Of a stretch of 32,167 bases of DNA, positions 7,288-15,823 are shown piece by piece. This stretch comes from DATDCY01 sp031406795 [NCBI: Candidatus Rokuibacteriota bacterium] (GTDB taxonomy: Bacteria; JAUVQV01): NCBI GenBank assembly GCA_031406795.1, contig JANOHV010000003.1:1-32167 (forward strand). The letters run 5' to 3'. The notes below the pieces were generated by a model that had not been told where the DNA came from, made no database searches, and worked only from the letters and a program-made list of their open reading frames with translations. Position 1 is the first letter of the stretch. Every line of letters starts with the position of its first letter. Position numbers and translations under genes: made by a program.

Positions 7288-8658
7288 ATGCGCATCCTGC
7301 TGGTTCAGGCCCCGTCGGTGGAGGGACCCGCGTCCGAGATCGTGGCGCCGTTGGGTCTGGGCATCGTCGCCGATGCGGCCCGCCGTGGCGGACATGAGGT
7401 CGATCTGCTGGATCTGAACGTGATCGAGACGCCCTTCGCTGCCCTCGAGGCGGCAATCGAACGCCACGATCCCGACGTTGTCGGCGTCGGGCTGCGCAAC
7501 ATCGACCCGCTGGCGAACCGCCGCCACTCCTACCTGCCCGGCTTCGCCGCGCTGTTGAGCACGGTTCGCCGCAAGCTGCCCGATTTGCCGCTCGTGGTTG
7601 GGGGCGCAGGCTTCTCGATGTTCGCGGCCGAACTGATGGCGCGCTATCCCGCGATCGACATCGGCGTCGTCCTCGAAGGGGAGGAGACGCTTCCAGCTCT
7701 TCTCGCGCGGCTGGAGGCAGGCGAGAGCGTCGGCGACATCGCCGGCCTTCCCGGGACCATCATGCGCCCCCGCCGCGGGACAGCCGATTTAATCAGGGGC
7801 CCGGGCCGGACGCGGATCTCTACGGCGCGGCTGGATGTTCAGCGCGAGTGGCTCCCGGAATTCGTCGCCCTGTACCAGGGGCGGTCCTCCTACGCCCCGG
7901 CCGCCGGGGTGGAGACCAAGCGCGGCTGCCCGCTGGGGTGTTCCTACTGCGTCTACCCGGCGCTGCAGGGTCGCCGGCTGCGCTTTCGCTCGCCCGAGAC
8001 GATCGTCGCCGAGGTGGAGTCGCTCCACCGGGAGGCCGGAGTCGGCTGGGTGCACTTCACCGACCCCGTCCTCAATGTGCCCCCCGAGCACTTCCGGGAT
8101 CTCTGCCGCCGCCTCCGGAGCCGCAAGCTGCCGGTGCGCTGGACCGGCTTCTTCCGGGAAAACACGCTCACCCCGGCGGACGCCGAGCTTGCGGTGAGCG
8201 CCGGCTGCGCGGCCTTCCAGTTCTCGGGAGACGGAACCTGCGACCGCACGCTCGCCCGGCTGCGCAAGGGGTTGACCCGGGCGGAAATCCTCCAGGCGGC
8301 CCGGACCGTCGCCGCGACCGATGCGCTGGCTGTCTACCACTTCATGGTCAACGTGCCCGGCACCGACGCCGCCGTGGCCCGGGATGCGCGGGAACTCGTC
8401 GACCGGCTCCACGACATCCACGAGCCCCGCATGAACCTCGGGGCGATCGTGTTCAACAACCTTCGGGTCTACCCCGGAACCCCGCTGGCCCGGGAGCTTG
8501 CGGTTGCGGGCCGCCTCGAGCCTGCGGCTACGCTGCTCTTCCCGACATACCACGATCCGGCGCCGTTCCAGGACCTGCGCTACGAACTGGAGGAGCGCCA
8601 CCAGCTGCGAGCGTGTCGCTGGATTCCGCCGTCCACCTCCGGGGAGCAATTACCGTGA
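7288..8658 (+). CDS. bzaD: B12-binding radical SAM protein (BzaD-like)
   Basis: The protein has 456 residues. The ATG at 7288 is chosen because the family start MRILLVQAP begins there, five bases after the upstream stop. Residues 1 to about 140 are a cobalamin-binding Rossmann domain (PLGLGIVADAARRGGHEV...) without an obvious DxHxxG loop, as in many class B radical SAM methylases. The [4Fe-4S] motif CPLGCSYC places cysteines at 214, 218 and 221, followed by the radical SAM barrel. Known biochemistry in Eubacterium limosum assigns BzaD and BzaE, both of this architecture, to conversion of 5-methoxybenzimidazole to DMB via 5-methoxy-6-methylbenzimidazole. The D/E assignment here rests on gene order only. 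The last four bases overlap the next gene. Confidence 0.6.
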   Translation: MRILLVQAPSVEGPASEIVAPLGLGIVADAARRGGHEVDLLDLNVIETPFAALEAAIERHDPDVVGVGLRNIDPLANRRHSYLPGFAALLSTVRRKLPDLPLVVGGAGFSMFAAELMARYPAIDIGVVLEGEETLPALLARLEAGESVGDIAGLPGTIMRPRRGTADLIRGPGRTRISTARLDVQREWLPEFVALYQGRSSYAPAAGVETKRGCPLGCSYCVYPALQGRRLRFRSPETIVAEVESLHREAGVGWVHFTDPVLNVPPEHFRDLCRRLRSRKLPVRWTGFFRENTLTPADAELAVSAGCAAFQFSGDGTCDRTLARLRKGLTRAEILQAARTVAATDALAVYHFMVNVPGTDAAVARDARELVDRLHDIHEPRMNLGAIVFNNLRVYPGTPLARELAVAGRLEPAATLLFPTYHDPAPFQDLRYELEERHQLRACRWIPPSTSGEQLP

Positions 8659-10217
8659 GCAACCAGGATCACCCGCACACCGCGGCGGCCCGCCCGCTGA
8701 GCATCGCGCTGCTCGAGCATCCCCGGCAGTCGAGCTGGGTGCACATCAACGACATCGCCAACACCCCGCTGTCGAGCAGCCTGATGACCGGCTATGCCGC
8801 GGCGTCCCTGATGGGCCGGGGGCACCGGGTGTCGGTGGTCGACGCTCACCAGGGCGGGCTCTCGGCCGGTGCGGCGGTCGAAGGAGTCGCGGCAGCCGCC
8901 CCGGATCTGGTCGGCATCCACTTCGTCTACGACTGGTCCGACGGGGCTCACCTGCGCCGACTGGTTGCCGGGATTCGCAAGATCGCCGGCGACGCCCCGA
9001 TCCTGATCTACGGTTTCTACCCGACGTTCGGGTACGAGGTTCTGCTGCGGTCGATGCCTCAGGTCACGGCGGCGGTGCTGGGCGAACCGGAGCAGACGCT
9101 GGTCGAGGTGGCGGCACTCGCGGCCTCGGGCATGCGGCTCCCCGCCGGGCTCGGCGAGGTCCCGGGGTTGGCGCTCCGCCGCAACGGCGCCATCGCCCGC
9201 ACGGCGAGCCGTCCCCCGATCGCCGATCTCGACGCCCTCCCGTTCCCGCACCGTACCGCCGGGATGCTCTCCCTGCGCGAGGTGAATGTGGCCGCCAGCC
9301 ACGGGTGCTACGGCGCGTGCACCTTCTGCTCCATCAACCCGTTTTACGGTCCGCGCTCGCTCTGGCGCCCCCGCCGCCCCGAGCGGGTGATCGCGGAGAT
9401 GGCCGCGGTGCTCGAGTCCCACCCGGAGAAGAAACGGTTCTATTTCGTGGACCCGAACTTCTTCGGCCCCGGCGAGCGCGGCCGCCAGCGGGCGCTCACG
9501 CTCGCCCGGATGATCCGCGAGCGCTTTCGCGTGAACTTCGGGCTCGAAGGCCGCGTCAACGACATTGACGACGAGGTGATCGGGGCCCTGGTCGAGGCCG
9601 GCTTCGACGAGATCCTGATCGGCCTGGAGAGCGGCTCCGACGCGACGCTCGCGCGTCTCAACAAGCGCACGACTGTGGCGCAGAATCGCCGGGCGCTGCA
9701 GGTGTTGCGTGCCCACGGCGTCGAGCCGAACGTCGGGTTCATCATGTTCGAGCCGGACAGCTCGCTGGAAGACGTCCGGGTGAACCTGGGCTTCCTCGAG
9801 GAGGAAAACCTGCTCTCGAGGCTGAGCGTCACCGCCAATGTGCTCTATCACCAGCAGATCCTGCTCGGGCCGACTCCCGCGTACCGTCAGGCGCTCGCGG
9901 AGGGGCGGCTGGTTGTCTCGCCCGTCAACCCCTACGAGGGGAGCGTCCCCTATCGGCACGCCGAGGTGGCGTTTCTTGCCGAGACCATGGCCGAGGGCTG
10001 CCGCCACCTCTTCGCGGGCCTTCCCCGGGAAGTCTGGCTCTGCGCCGACCAGGCGTCGGACCCGCTGCTGCGGGCGCTCAACGACAGGCTCGTCGCCGTC
10101 TTCAGACGCACGCTCGACGGGCTCTCACGGAAAACCCTGAAGCCGAGTCCTGAAGCGGCCCGCGAGATCGTGGGCGAAATCAAAGGCAGTTTACTCCCGA
10201 CCGGCTTCACCTGCTAA
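8655..10217 (+). CDS. bzaE: B12-binding radical SAM protein (BzaE-like)
   Basis: The protein has 520 residues. The GTG at 8655 overlaps the upstream stop as GTGA, and GGGGAG lies eight bases before it. The N terminus (to about 150) is a B12-binding-type domain and the radical SAM motif CYGACTFC gives C218, C222 and C225. The barrel carries the typical GLESGSD segment. It is a distinct paralog of the preceding gene rather than a duplicate. As last gene of the bza set it would catalyse the final step to 5,6-dimethylbenzimidazole if the BzaE analogy holds. Translational coupling supports co-function. No clear terminator follows; the next recognisable sequence is a ruined hsdM 36 bases on. Confidence 0.6.
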   Translation: MSNQDHPHTAAARPLSIALLEHPRQSSWVHINDIANTPLSSSLMTGYAAASLMGRGHRVSVVDAHQGGLSAGAAVEGVAAAAPDLVGIHFVYDWSDGAHLRRLVAGIRKIAGDAPILIYGFYPTFGYEVLLRSMPQVTAAVLGEPEQTLVEVAALAASGMRLPAGLGEVPGLALRRNGAIARTASRPPIADLDALPFPHRTAGMLSLREVNVAASHGCYGACTFCSINPFYGPRSLWRPRRPERVIAEMAAVLESHPEKKRFYFVDPNFFGPGERGRQRALTLARMIRERFRVNFGLEGRVNDIDDEVIGALVEAGFDEILIGLESGSDATLARLNKRTTVAQNRRALQVLRAHGVEPNVGFIMFEPDSSLEDVRVNLGFLEEENLLSRLSVTANVLYHQQILLGPTPAYRQALAEGRLVVSPVNPYEGSVPYRHAEVAFLAETMAEGCRHLFAGLPREVWLCADQASDPLLRALNDRLVAVFRRTLDGLSRKTLKPSPEAAREIVGEIKGSLLPTGFTC

Positions 10218-10253
10218 AGTACGGTCTCGTCAACGCTTGGAGGACACGACTGC

Positions 10254-11104
10254 ATGCACTGGATCGCCCCCGCGGAGAAGGACACCGCCACCGACACGCT
10301 CAGAAGCGACTTTGGGCGGCTGCGGACCAGTTTCGCGCCAACTCCGGCCTGACCTCCGCGCAGTACTCCACGCCTGTCCTCGGCCTGATCTTCCTGCGCT
10401 TCGCCGAGGTCCGATTCGCGGCGCAACGCACAAAGCTCGAGAAGGCGTCGGCTTCCTCGCGCCGCGGTTCCCGCCTCGATGACCCCGCCGCCTACCAAGC
10501 CGAGGGTATCCTCTACCTCCCGCCGAACGCCCGCTTCGGCCGCCTTCTTGTGCTGCCGGAGGGCACCGATGTCGGAAAAGCCGTCAACGAGGCGATGCGC
10601 GATATCGAGAAGCACAACCCGCAGCTCGCCGGCGTCCTGCCCCGAACGTACAACCTCTTCACCGGGACGCTCCTCAAGGAGTTGCTCAAGAAGGTCTCCA
10701 AGATCCCGGCGAGCATCGACTACGACGCCTTTGGACGGATCTACGAGTACTTCCTCGGCGAGCAGCCGGACTACACTCTCGGCGGCGACGAGGCGAAGGC
10801 CAAGCTCGTCGAGGTTTTCAATTCATCCCTTTCGGCGAAGGGTGTCAACCGGAAGGGCGGGGGGATTTCCTACCGTGACGTGCCTGGTTTGTGCCGCGTC
10901 GCATCCCTCCCCGAGATCGAAGCCCAGGGTTGGAGTCTCAACCCCGGCCGCTACGTCGGCGTTGCCCCCGGCGAGGAAGTAAGCGACGAGGACTTCAAGG
11001 AGAAGCTCGAAACTCTGAATGAAGAGCTCGAGGTCCTAAACACCCTGGCCCGCGACCTCGAACAAACCATCGCCAGCAACGTGACCGAAATTCTGGAGAA
11101 TTAA
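10254..11104 (+). pseudogene. hsdM: hsdM, type I restriction-modification methylase subunit, frameshifted and core-deleted
   Basis: The ATG at 10254 (GGAGG at 10239-10243) opens the HsdM start MHWIAPAEKDTATDTL. After CTC at 10299-10301 one base is missing (expected CTC-GAG-AAG-CGA), so the frame shifts; the next frame continues KRLWAAADQFRANSG and runs to TAA at 11102-11104. A second lesion is larger: after YEYFLGE (about 10762) the sequence jumps to QPDYTLGGDEA, which belongs near the family's C terminus. The SAM-binding DPACGSGG block and the catalytic NPPF motif are therefore absent, roughly 280 residues by comparison with normal HsdM. The C-terminal coiled-coil end (EKLETLNEELEVLN) survives. 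The product cannot methylate DNA. Confidence 0.9.
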
Positions 11105-11105
11105 C

Positions 11106-11912
11106 TTGCGGCGTGAAGTCTGGAAAACGGTTCCGATCAAAGAACTCTACGAAGGTCTGTACGACGGTCCTCATGCTACGCCGAAGCCTTCAGATGAAGG
11201 GCCAGTGTTCCTCGGGATCAAGAATGTCACGGATGATGGTTGTCTCGATATGCTGGATGTACGGCACATTGCGGAAGATGATTTCGGAACGTGGACACGG
11301 CGGGTCGAGCCACGTCCAGGCGACCTGGTATTCACCTACGAAGCGACACTCAATCGGTACCCAGTAATCCCCCAAGGTTTCCGTGGGTGCCTTGGTCGAC
11401 GCATGGCATTGATACGTCTCGATCCAGAGAAAACCGATTTCCGCTACCTCCTGTACTACTTCTTCACGACGGACTGGAGAGCAGTGATCAAGAACAACAT
11501 GCTGTCCGGTTCGACGGTGGATCGCATTCCGCTTACGAATTTCCCTGAGTTCCCTGTCCGTGTGCCGCCGCTCCCCGTGCAGCGGCGGATCGCGGGCATC
11601 CTGTCGGCGTATGACGACCTGATCGAGAACAACCTGCGGCGCATCCGGATCCTGGAGGAAATGGTCCGCGCCCTCTATCGCGAGTGGTTCGTCCTCTTCC
11701 GCTTCCCCGGTAACGAGAACCACCCCCGCACGCCCTCTCCCCCCGGTCCCATTCCCAAGGGATGGGAAGTGACCGTTTTCACCGACCTCGCAGAGATACT
11801 CAGCGGAGGCACACCGAAGACTGATACTCCTGAATACTGGGACGGGACCATCCCGTTTTTCACACACTTCGTATGCCGACAAGCGGCGGCTTATGGCGGT
11901 CGGGCTGCTTGA
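11106..11912 (+). pseudogene. hsdS: hsdS, type I specificity subunit, truncated after the first half
   Basis: It starts at TTG 11106, one base after the hsdM stop. The first target-recognition domain and the conserved helical spacer ([23 protein letters not shown], then [14 protein letters not shown]) are intact. The second recognition domain begins ([20 protein letters not shown]) but breaks off at about 11860. The remaining residues, to the stop at 11912, read out of frame into a DUF488-type gene. About half of a normal HsdS is left. The break looks like a deletion joining two genes of the locus. Confidence 0.85.
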
Positions 11913-12600
11913 AAACGACGAGAATCACTGGAAACTCACAGCGGCGGGCATCGCTGCCGTTCGCCAGCAGCCATTCGACGTCCAGGACGTGACAAAGTTC
12001 GTCCACAATCGGGCGGAACTCCATGGCGATGACTTGATCGCAGACGTCTATCGCCGCCACCCCTACTATGCGACACGAAGCGAGATCGTCGCGCGGGTAT
12101 TGCCGGAGGCGGTGGATAGGGCGCGGGTGCTTTCCGCACGCCCACGATCGCTTGGCCCGGGGCTCGTGACGGTCGGGTACGAGGGCAAGTCGCTGGAGCG
12201 GTACCTCAATCTACTTCTTCGCGGTTCGGTGACACTCCTGTGCGACGTGCGTCGAAACCCGCTGAGCCGGAAGTTCGGATTCTCCAAGGGCACCCTGAGC
12301 AAAACCTGCGAGGGGCTCGGTATCCGGTATGAGCACCTGCCGGATTTGGGTATCGCTACCGATAAATGGCGGAAGTTTGAAACGCAGGCCGACTACGATG
12401 CCCTGTTTGACTTGTACGAGAGAGAAAGCCTGCCTCGGCAGGAAGTCGAGTTGGAGACCATCCGCGGCTGGGTCGAGCGTGACGGGCACCGGGTCGCGCT
12501 GACCTGTTATGAGGAGAAGCCCTCGATGTGCCACAGACATTGCGTCGCAGAGGCACTGGCGCGGCTTGTCGGATCCGAATCGGAACCGGTTCGCCTCTGA
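11893..12600 (+). CDS. DUF488-family protein, probably missing its N terminus
   Basis: The protein has 235 residues from the ATG at 11893. The frame is open upstream to about 11860 ([17 protein letters not shown]), and those residues look like the end of the N-terminal domain carried by longer DUF488 proteins. The gene therefore appears to have lost its 5' end in the same event that cut hsdS. The DUF488 core is well preserved: [51 protein letters not shown]488 proteins are uncharacterised, Cys/His-containing cytosolic proteins often found near defence genes. No Shine-Dalgarno precedes 11893, so expression is doubtful. Confidence 0.65.
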   Translation: MAVGLLENDENHWKLTAAGIAAVRQQPFDVQDVTKFVHNRAELHGDDLIADVYRRHPYYATRSEIVARVLPEAVDRARVLSARPRSLGPGLVTVGYEGKSLERYLNLLLRGSVTLLCDVRRNPLSRKFGFSKGTLSKTCEGLGIRYEHLPDLGIATDKWRKFETQADYDALFDLYERESLPRQEVELETIRGWVERDGHRVALTCYEEKPSMCHRHCVAEALARLVGSESEPVRL

Positions 12601-12622
12601 AGCGCAGGCACGGCATCTGGGT

Positions 12623-12628
12623 TATACT
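12623..12628 (+). promoter_or_regulatory. -10-like element just before the nucleotidyltransferase gene
   Basis: TATACT (5 of 6 to consensus) ends seven bases before the ATG at 12635, and no Shine-Dalgarno is visible. If used, the transcript would begin at or next to the start codon (leaderless). No convincing -35 is present. Confidence 0.3.
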
Positions 12629-12634
12629 CTCAGC

Positions 12635-12955
12635 ATGGTAACGCTTCCCGAGATTAGAGAACTTTCCGACATGATCGTCCGGGAATTTCGGCCGGAGCGA
12701 GTGATTCTTTTTGGTTCGTACGCCAATGGCACCGCAGGCAAGGATTCCGACATTGATCTCCTCGTCGTCATGCCTTTTCGCGGGAACCGCATTCGCAAAG
12801 CGGTGGAAATTCTTGACAAGATCAAAGTTCGAGCGGCGGTTGACCTTGTCGTTCGCACTCCGGAGGATGTCCGTCGCCGCGTTGCCTTGAACGACTTCTT
12901 CCTTAAGCAGATTCTTGATCGGGGCACGGTGCTTCATGAATCCACTCGTACGTGA
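12635..12955 (+). CDS. Minimal nucleotidyltransferase (MNT, antitoxin-type)
   Basis: The protein has 106 residues. The catalytic signature GSYANGTAGKDSDIDLLV (G27-S28, metal-binding D39 and D41) with a third carboxylate at D70 identifies a polymerase-beta-like minimal nucleotidyltransferase. Such proteins are usually paired with a HEPN partner and in studied MntA-HepT systems act as antitoxins that modify the toxin with AMP. The next gene, overlapping by 20 bases, is that partner. The ATG at 12635 matches the usual family N terminus; there is no clear ribosome site. All three acidic residues are present, so the enzyme could be active even though the surrounding restriction genes are dead. Confidence 0.8.
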   Translation: MVTLPEIRELSDMIVREFRPERVILFGSYANGTAGKDSDIDLLVVMPFRGNRIRKAVEILDKIKVRAAVDLVVRTPEDVRRRVALNDFFLKQILDRGTVLHESTRT

Positions 12956-13334
12956 GTGGGTCAACAAAGCCGAGGGTGATTTCACCACCGCCGAACGGGA
13001 ATTGCGCGCCCGAAAGAAACCGAATTACGACGCTGCCTGTTTTCACGCCCAGCAATGCGCCGAGAAGTACCTGAAAGCTTTTCTCCAGGAAAAGGGTCTC
13101 CCCTTCGGGAAGACGCACAATCTCATCGCCCTCCTCGATCAGGCTCTCGTGGCGGTCTCCAGCCTTGAGTTGCTTCGTCCGGATCTGCAGCGGCTGAACC
13201 TCTACGCCGTCCAGGTCCGATATCCAGGAGAGTCGGCCGACAAGGGCACCGCCCGCGAAGCGTTCTTGGTGTCAAGAGCAGTGCGCGAAGCACTTCGAAC
13301 GACACTTGGAATGCGTACGCAACGAGACCGATAA
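12936..13334 (+). CDS. HEPN-domain protein, partner of the nucleotidyltransferase
   Basis: The protein has 132 residues from the ATG at 12936. It shows the helical HEPN pattern of the COG2250 group: W..KAEGDF, CFHAQQCAEKYLKAFL, KTHNLIALL and the LNLYAVQVRYP block. HEPN proteins paired with MNTs are often RNases of toxin-antitoxin systems. I do not see the catalytic RX4-6H motif in its usual C-terminal place, so nuclease activity is doubtful. The gene overlaps the MNT gene by 20 bases in another frame, which implies coupled translation. An earlier ATG at 12915 would lengthen the overlap. Confidence 0.75.
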   Translation: MNPLVREWVNKAEGDFTTAERELRARKKPNYDAACFHAQQCAEKYLKAFLQEKGLPFGKTHNLIALLDQALVAVSSLELLRPDLQRLNLYAVQVRYPGESADKGTAREAFLVSRAVREALRTTLGMRTQRDR

Positions 13335-13408
13335 CTTCGCTGCGCACTTGATCGACGCTTGACTGTTACTTGACCAGAACCCTCGAGAAGGGCCGCGTAC
13401 GTGCTGAC

Positions 13409-13780
13409 ATGACCCCTCATCCTTACACCGAGGACCAGCTCGTCGAGCAGCCCGCTATCCGTCTTTTCGCGGAGCTGGGATGGCGGACCGTGTCGGCGAT
13501 GGACGAAGTCCTCGGCGAGGGCGGAACGCTTGGCCGGGCAACGAGAGGCGGGGTTGTGCTATCAGCCCGGCTGCAAGCGGCCCTTCAGCGGTTAAACCCG
13601 GCGCTCGCGGCGGAGGCGATCGCCGCCGCGGTTGACGAGCTGACGCGCGACCGCTCGGCGATGGGCATGGCGGCCGCCAACCGCGAGGCCTACGCGCTGC
13701 TCAAGGACGGGATCACGGTCCAGGTGCCGGACCGCGACAAGGGCGGCCAGAAACTCGAGCGCGTGCGGGTGATGGACTGA
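13409..13780 (+). pseudogene. hsdR: hsdR, type I restriction subunit, N-terminal part ending in a nonsense codon
   Basis: The ATG at 13409 begins MTPHPYTEDQLVEQPAIRLF, the usual HsdR start. Reading continues to VRVMD and then meets TGA at 13778-13780, where relatives have TGG (Trp) in the motif DWENP. The same frame then continues [13 protein letters not shown] without loss of homology, so this is a point nonsense mutation rather than a frameshift. Only the first part of the N-terminal nuclease domain is translated. Confidence 0.85.
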
Positions 13781-14659
13781 GAAAACCCGCGGGCAAACGA
13801 CTTCCTCCTGGTCAGTCAGATGACCATCACGGGCTCACTCTACACCTGTCGTCCGGATCTGATCGGTTTCGTGAACGGCCTGCCGCTCGTCGTCGTGGAG
13901 TTGAAGAAGCCGGGTGTGTCGGCCCGGCAGGCTTTCGACGAGAACCTCACCAGCTATAAGCACGCGCAGAATGGCGTCCCGGAGCTCTTCTGGTTCAACG
14001 CTTTGCTGATCGCATCGAACGGCACCGAAAGCCGCGTGGGCTCGCTCATGGCGGATTGGGAGCGCTTTCTTGAGTGGAAGCGCATCGAGCGTGAAGACGA
14101 GCCGCGCCGCGTGTCGCTGGAGGTGGTGCTCCGGGGAACCTGCGAGCCGAGCCGGCTGCTCGGGGAGAACCACCGGTATGTGTTCACGCTGATCCACAAG
14201 TTCCAGCTGGCGGAGGTGCTCTGCGACCGGCGCGACGTCATCGTGATCACCGACGAGGCGCACCGGAGCCAGTACGACACGCTCGCGCTGAACATGCGGA
14301 CGGCGCTGCCCAACGCGCTCTTTCTCGCCTTCACCGGCACGCCGCTCATCGTAGGGGAGGAGCGCACGCGCGAGGTCTTCGGCGACTACGTCTCGATCTA
14401 CGATTTCCAGCAATCCGTGGAGGACGGGGCCACCGTGCCGCTCTTCTACGAGAACCGCACGCCCGAGCTGCTGCTGGAGAACCCGAGCCTCAACGACGAC
14501 ATCTACGCGCTAATCGAGGAGGCTGAACTGAGCGAGGAGACCGAGAGGCGCCTGGAGCGCGGGGTGGGGCGGCGCCGGTTCGCGAGAAGAAAGAACTCGT
14601 CGAACAGTTGCGTGTCGCCATCGCGGCGACCGAGGACTTCTGTGCGCGCAACGGGGTAA
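13781..14659 (+). pseudogene. hsdR: hsdR middle fragment with Walker A region deleted
   Basis: This continues the same frame after the nonsense codon (an internal ATG is at 13820). The nuclease-domain end is present ([20 protein letters not shown]). After CEPSRLL at about 14160 the sequence jumps in frame to [15 protein letters not shown], so the stretch that normally holds the helicase Walker A (GSGKS) is missing. The DEAH box ([10 protein letters not shown]) and the TGTPL motif remain. Near 14565 homology ends and the frame shifts; the last residues to 14659 are out-of-frame noise. Without motif I no ATP-driven translocation is possible. Confidence 0.85.
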
Positions 14660-15477
14660 GGATTCGGGAGATTGTCGCCGCGCAAGGGATGCAACGCCTG
14701 AATGGCATCGCGCTGGCCGTCGAAGCGCTCATCTCGCCGGATCCGCTGCGCAAGGAGTATCTGGGGTATGAAAGGCTGGTGCAGACGCTCTACGACGCGG
14801 TGAAGCCCGATCCGGCGGTGGTTGAATTCGCGGCGGTCACATCATGCCTGAGCATCATCGCCGCCGCCATCCGCGAGCGCACGGGGGGGACGTATGGCGA
14901 CATCACCGGGGTGATGGGCGAAATCAACCGCCTTCTCGATGCATCCATCGCCGCGGACGGCTTCGTCATCCGGAAGGGTGCCGGCGACCATTCGCGAATT
15001 CTGGACCTATCGAAGATCGATTTTGAAGCGCTGGCGAAACGCTTTACCAAATCGAAGACGCGCAACATCGAGCTGGAGCAGCTCAAGGCTGCCATCCGCA
15101 TCCAGCTTGAAGCGATGGTGCGTGCGAACCGGACACGGGTCGACTTCCTCGCCCGTTTCGGGGAATTGATCGCCACCTACAACGCAGGCAGCCGGAATAT
15201 CGAGGAGTTGTTCAACGAACTCCCGGACCTCAGCCGCACGATGACCGATGAACAGCAGCGCCACGTCCGCGAGCATCTCACAGAGGAGGAGCTGACGGTC
15301 TTCGACATCCTCACCCGTCCGGGGCCCGAACTCACGCCCGAGGACGCCCTCGATGAGGGCTTGCCGCGCGCCTACTCGCCCGAGCTGTACAAAACGAAGT
15401 GCTGTTTTGTCTTCCAGCATGTGTACGAGAGCTATGGCGACCAAGGCATAAGTTACCAACCTTCGAGCGGGGGTTAG
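14569..15477 (+). pseudogene. hsdR: hsdR C-terminal fragment
   Basis: Homology resumes in another frame at about 14569 ([13 protein letters not shown]) after loss of the later helicase motifs. A GTG at 14608 would give 289 residues. The C-terminal helical domain is followed to EEELTVFDILTRPG; then after LTPED (about 15345) roughly 45 residues are missing and the very end (LPRAYSPELYKTKC, FQHVYESYGDQG) is joined in frame. The stop is at 15475-15477, 24 bases before the promoter of the next operon. Confidence 0.8.
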
Positions 15478-15500
15478 CCAGAAGTTCCTGCGAGCAGGGC

Positions 15501-15529
15501 TTGACAAAGGCAAACGCTACGCAAATACT
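15501..15529 (+). promoter_or_regulatory. Promoter of the cob/cbi operon
   Basis: TTGACA (15501-15506) and AATACT (15524-15529) are separated by 17 bases. The start would be at about 15536, exactly where riboswitch P1 begins, so the geometry supports the call. It lies 24 bases after the hsdR remnant. A short inverted repeat, CCTGC-GA-GCAGG (15487-15498), sits just upstream. Confidence 0.75.
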
Positions 15530-15533
15530 AGCA

Positions 15534-15694
15534 ATCGCGAGTGGCCGCCGAGGCCATGATAGGGAAGACGGTGAGAAACCGTCGCGGACCCGCCGCTGTA
15601 ACCGGGGACGAAAGCCGAATCCGCCACTGTCCCGGGAGGGATGGGAAGGCGCGGCGAGTAGGGAGATCCGGGAGCCAGAAGACCTGCTCGCGAG
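15534..15694 (+). ncRNA. Cobalamin riboswitch (second copy)
   Basis: It contains GGGAAGACGGTGAGAAACCG, CGCCGCTGTA (15591-15600), GCCACTG (15623-15629), GGGAAGG and the B12 box GGAGCCAGAAGACCTGC (15671-15687). P1 pairs CGCGAG (15536-15541) with CTCGCG (15687-15692). It is shorter than the first copy, mainly in the variable arms. It lies upstream of cobC and, through the tightly packed genes that follow, probably controls much of the cob/cbi cluster. Confidence 0.95.
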
Positions 15695-15758
15695 GCAGTT
15701 GGTGAACTTCCCCCGAGGGGTGGGGGAGTCGCGGCTTGCACCGAGGATGGAATACGGC

Positions 15759-15797
15759 ATCCCCGGGCCTGGTGAAACAGGTCCGGGGATTTTTTTT
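15759..15797 (+). terminator. Riboswitch-controlled intrinsic terminator before cobC
   Basis: A 13-bp stem (ATCCCCGGGCCTG 15759-15771 with CAGGTCCGGGGAT 15778-15790, one G-U, loop GTGAAA) is followed by eight T. It lies about 65 bases past the riboswitch and 27 before cobC, the expected layout for B12-induced transcription termination. Confidence 0.92.
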
Positions 15798-15823
15798 GGC
15801 GCGCGGGAGGCGGGAAGAGCACG

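Noticed and set aside
13778-13780. In-frame TGA in hsdR read as selenocysteine or recoding
   Set aside because: Relatives have Trp here, the rest of hsdR is broken by deletions, and no recoding hairpin is evident; a nonsense mutation is simpler.
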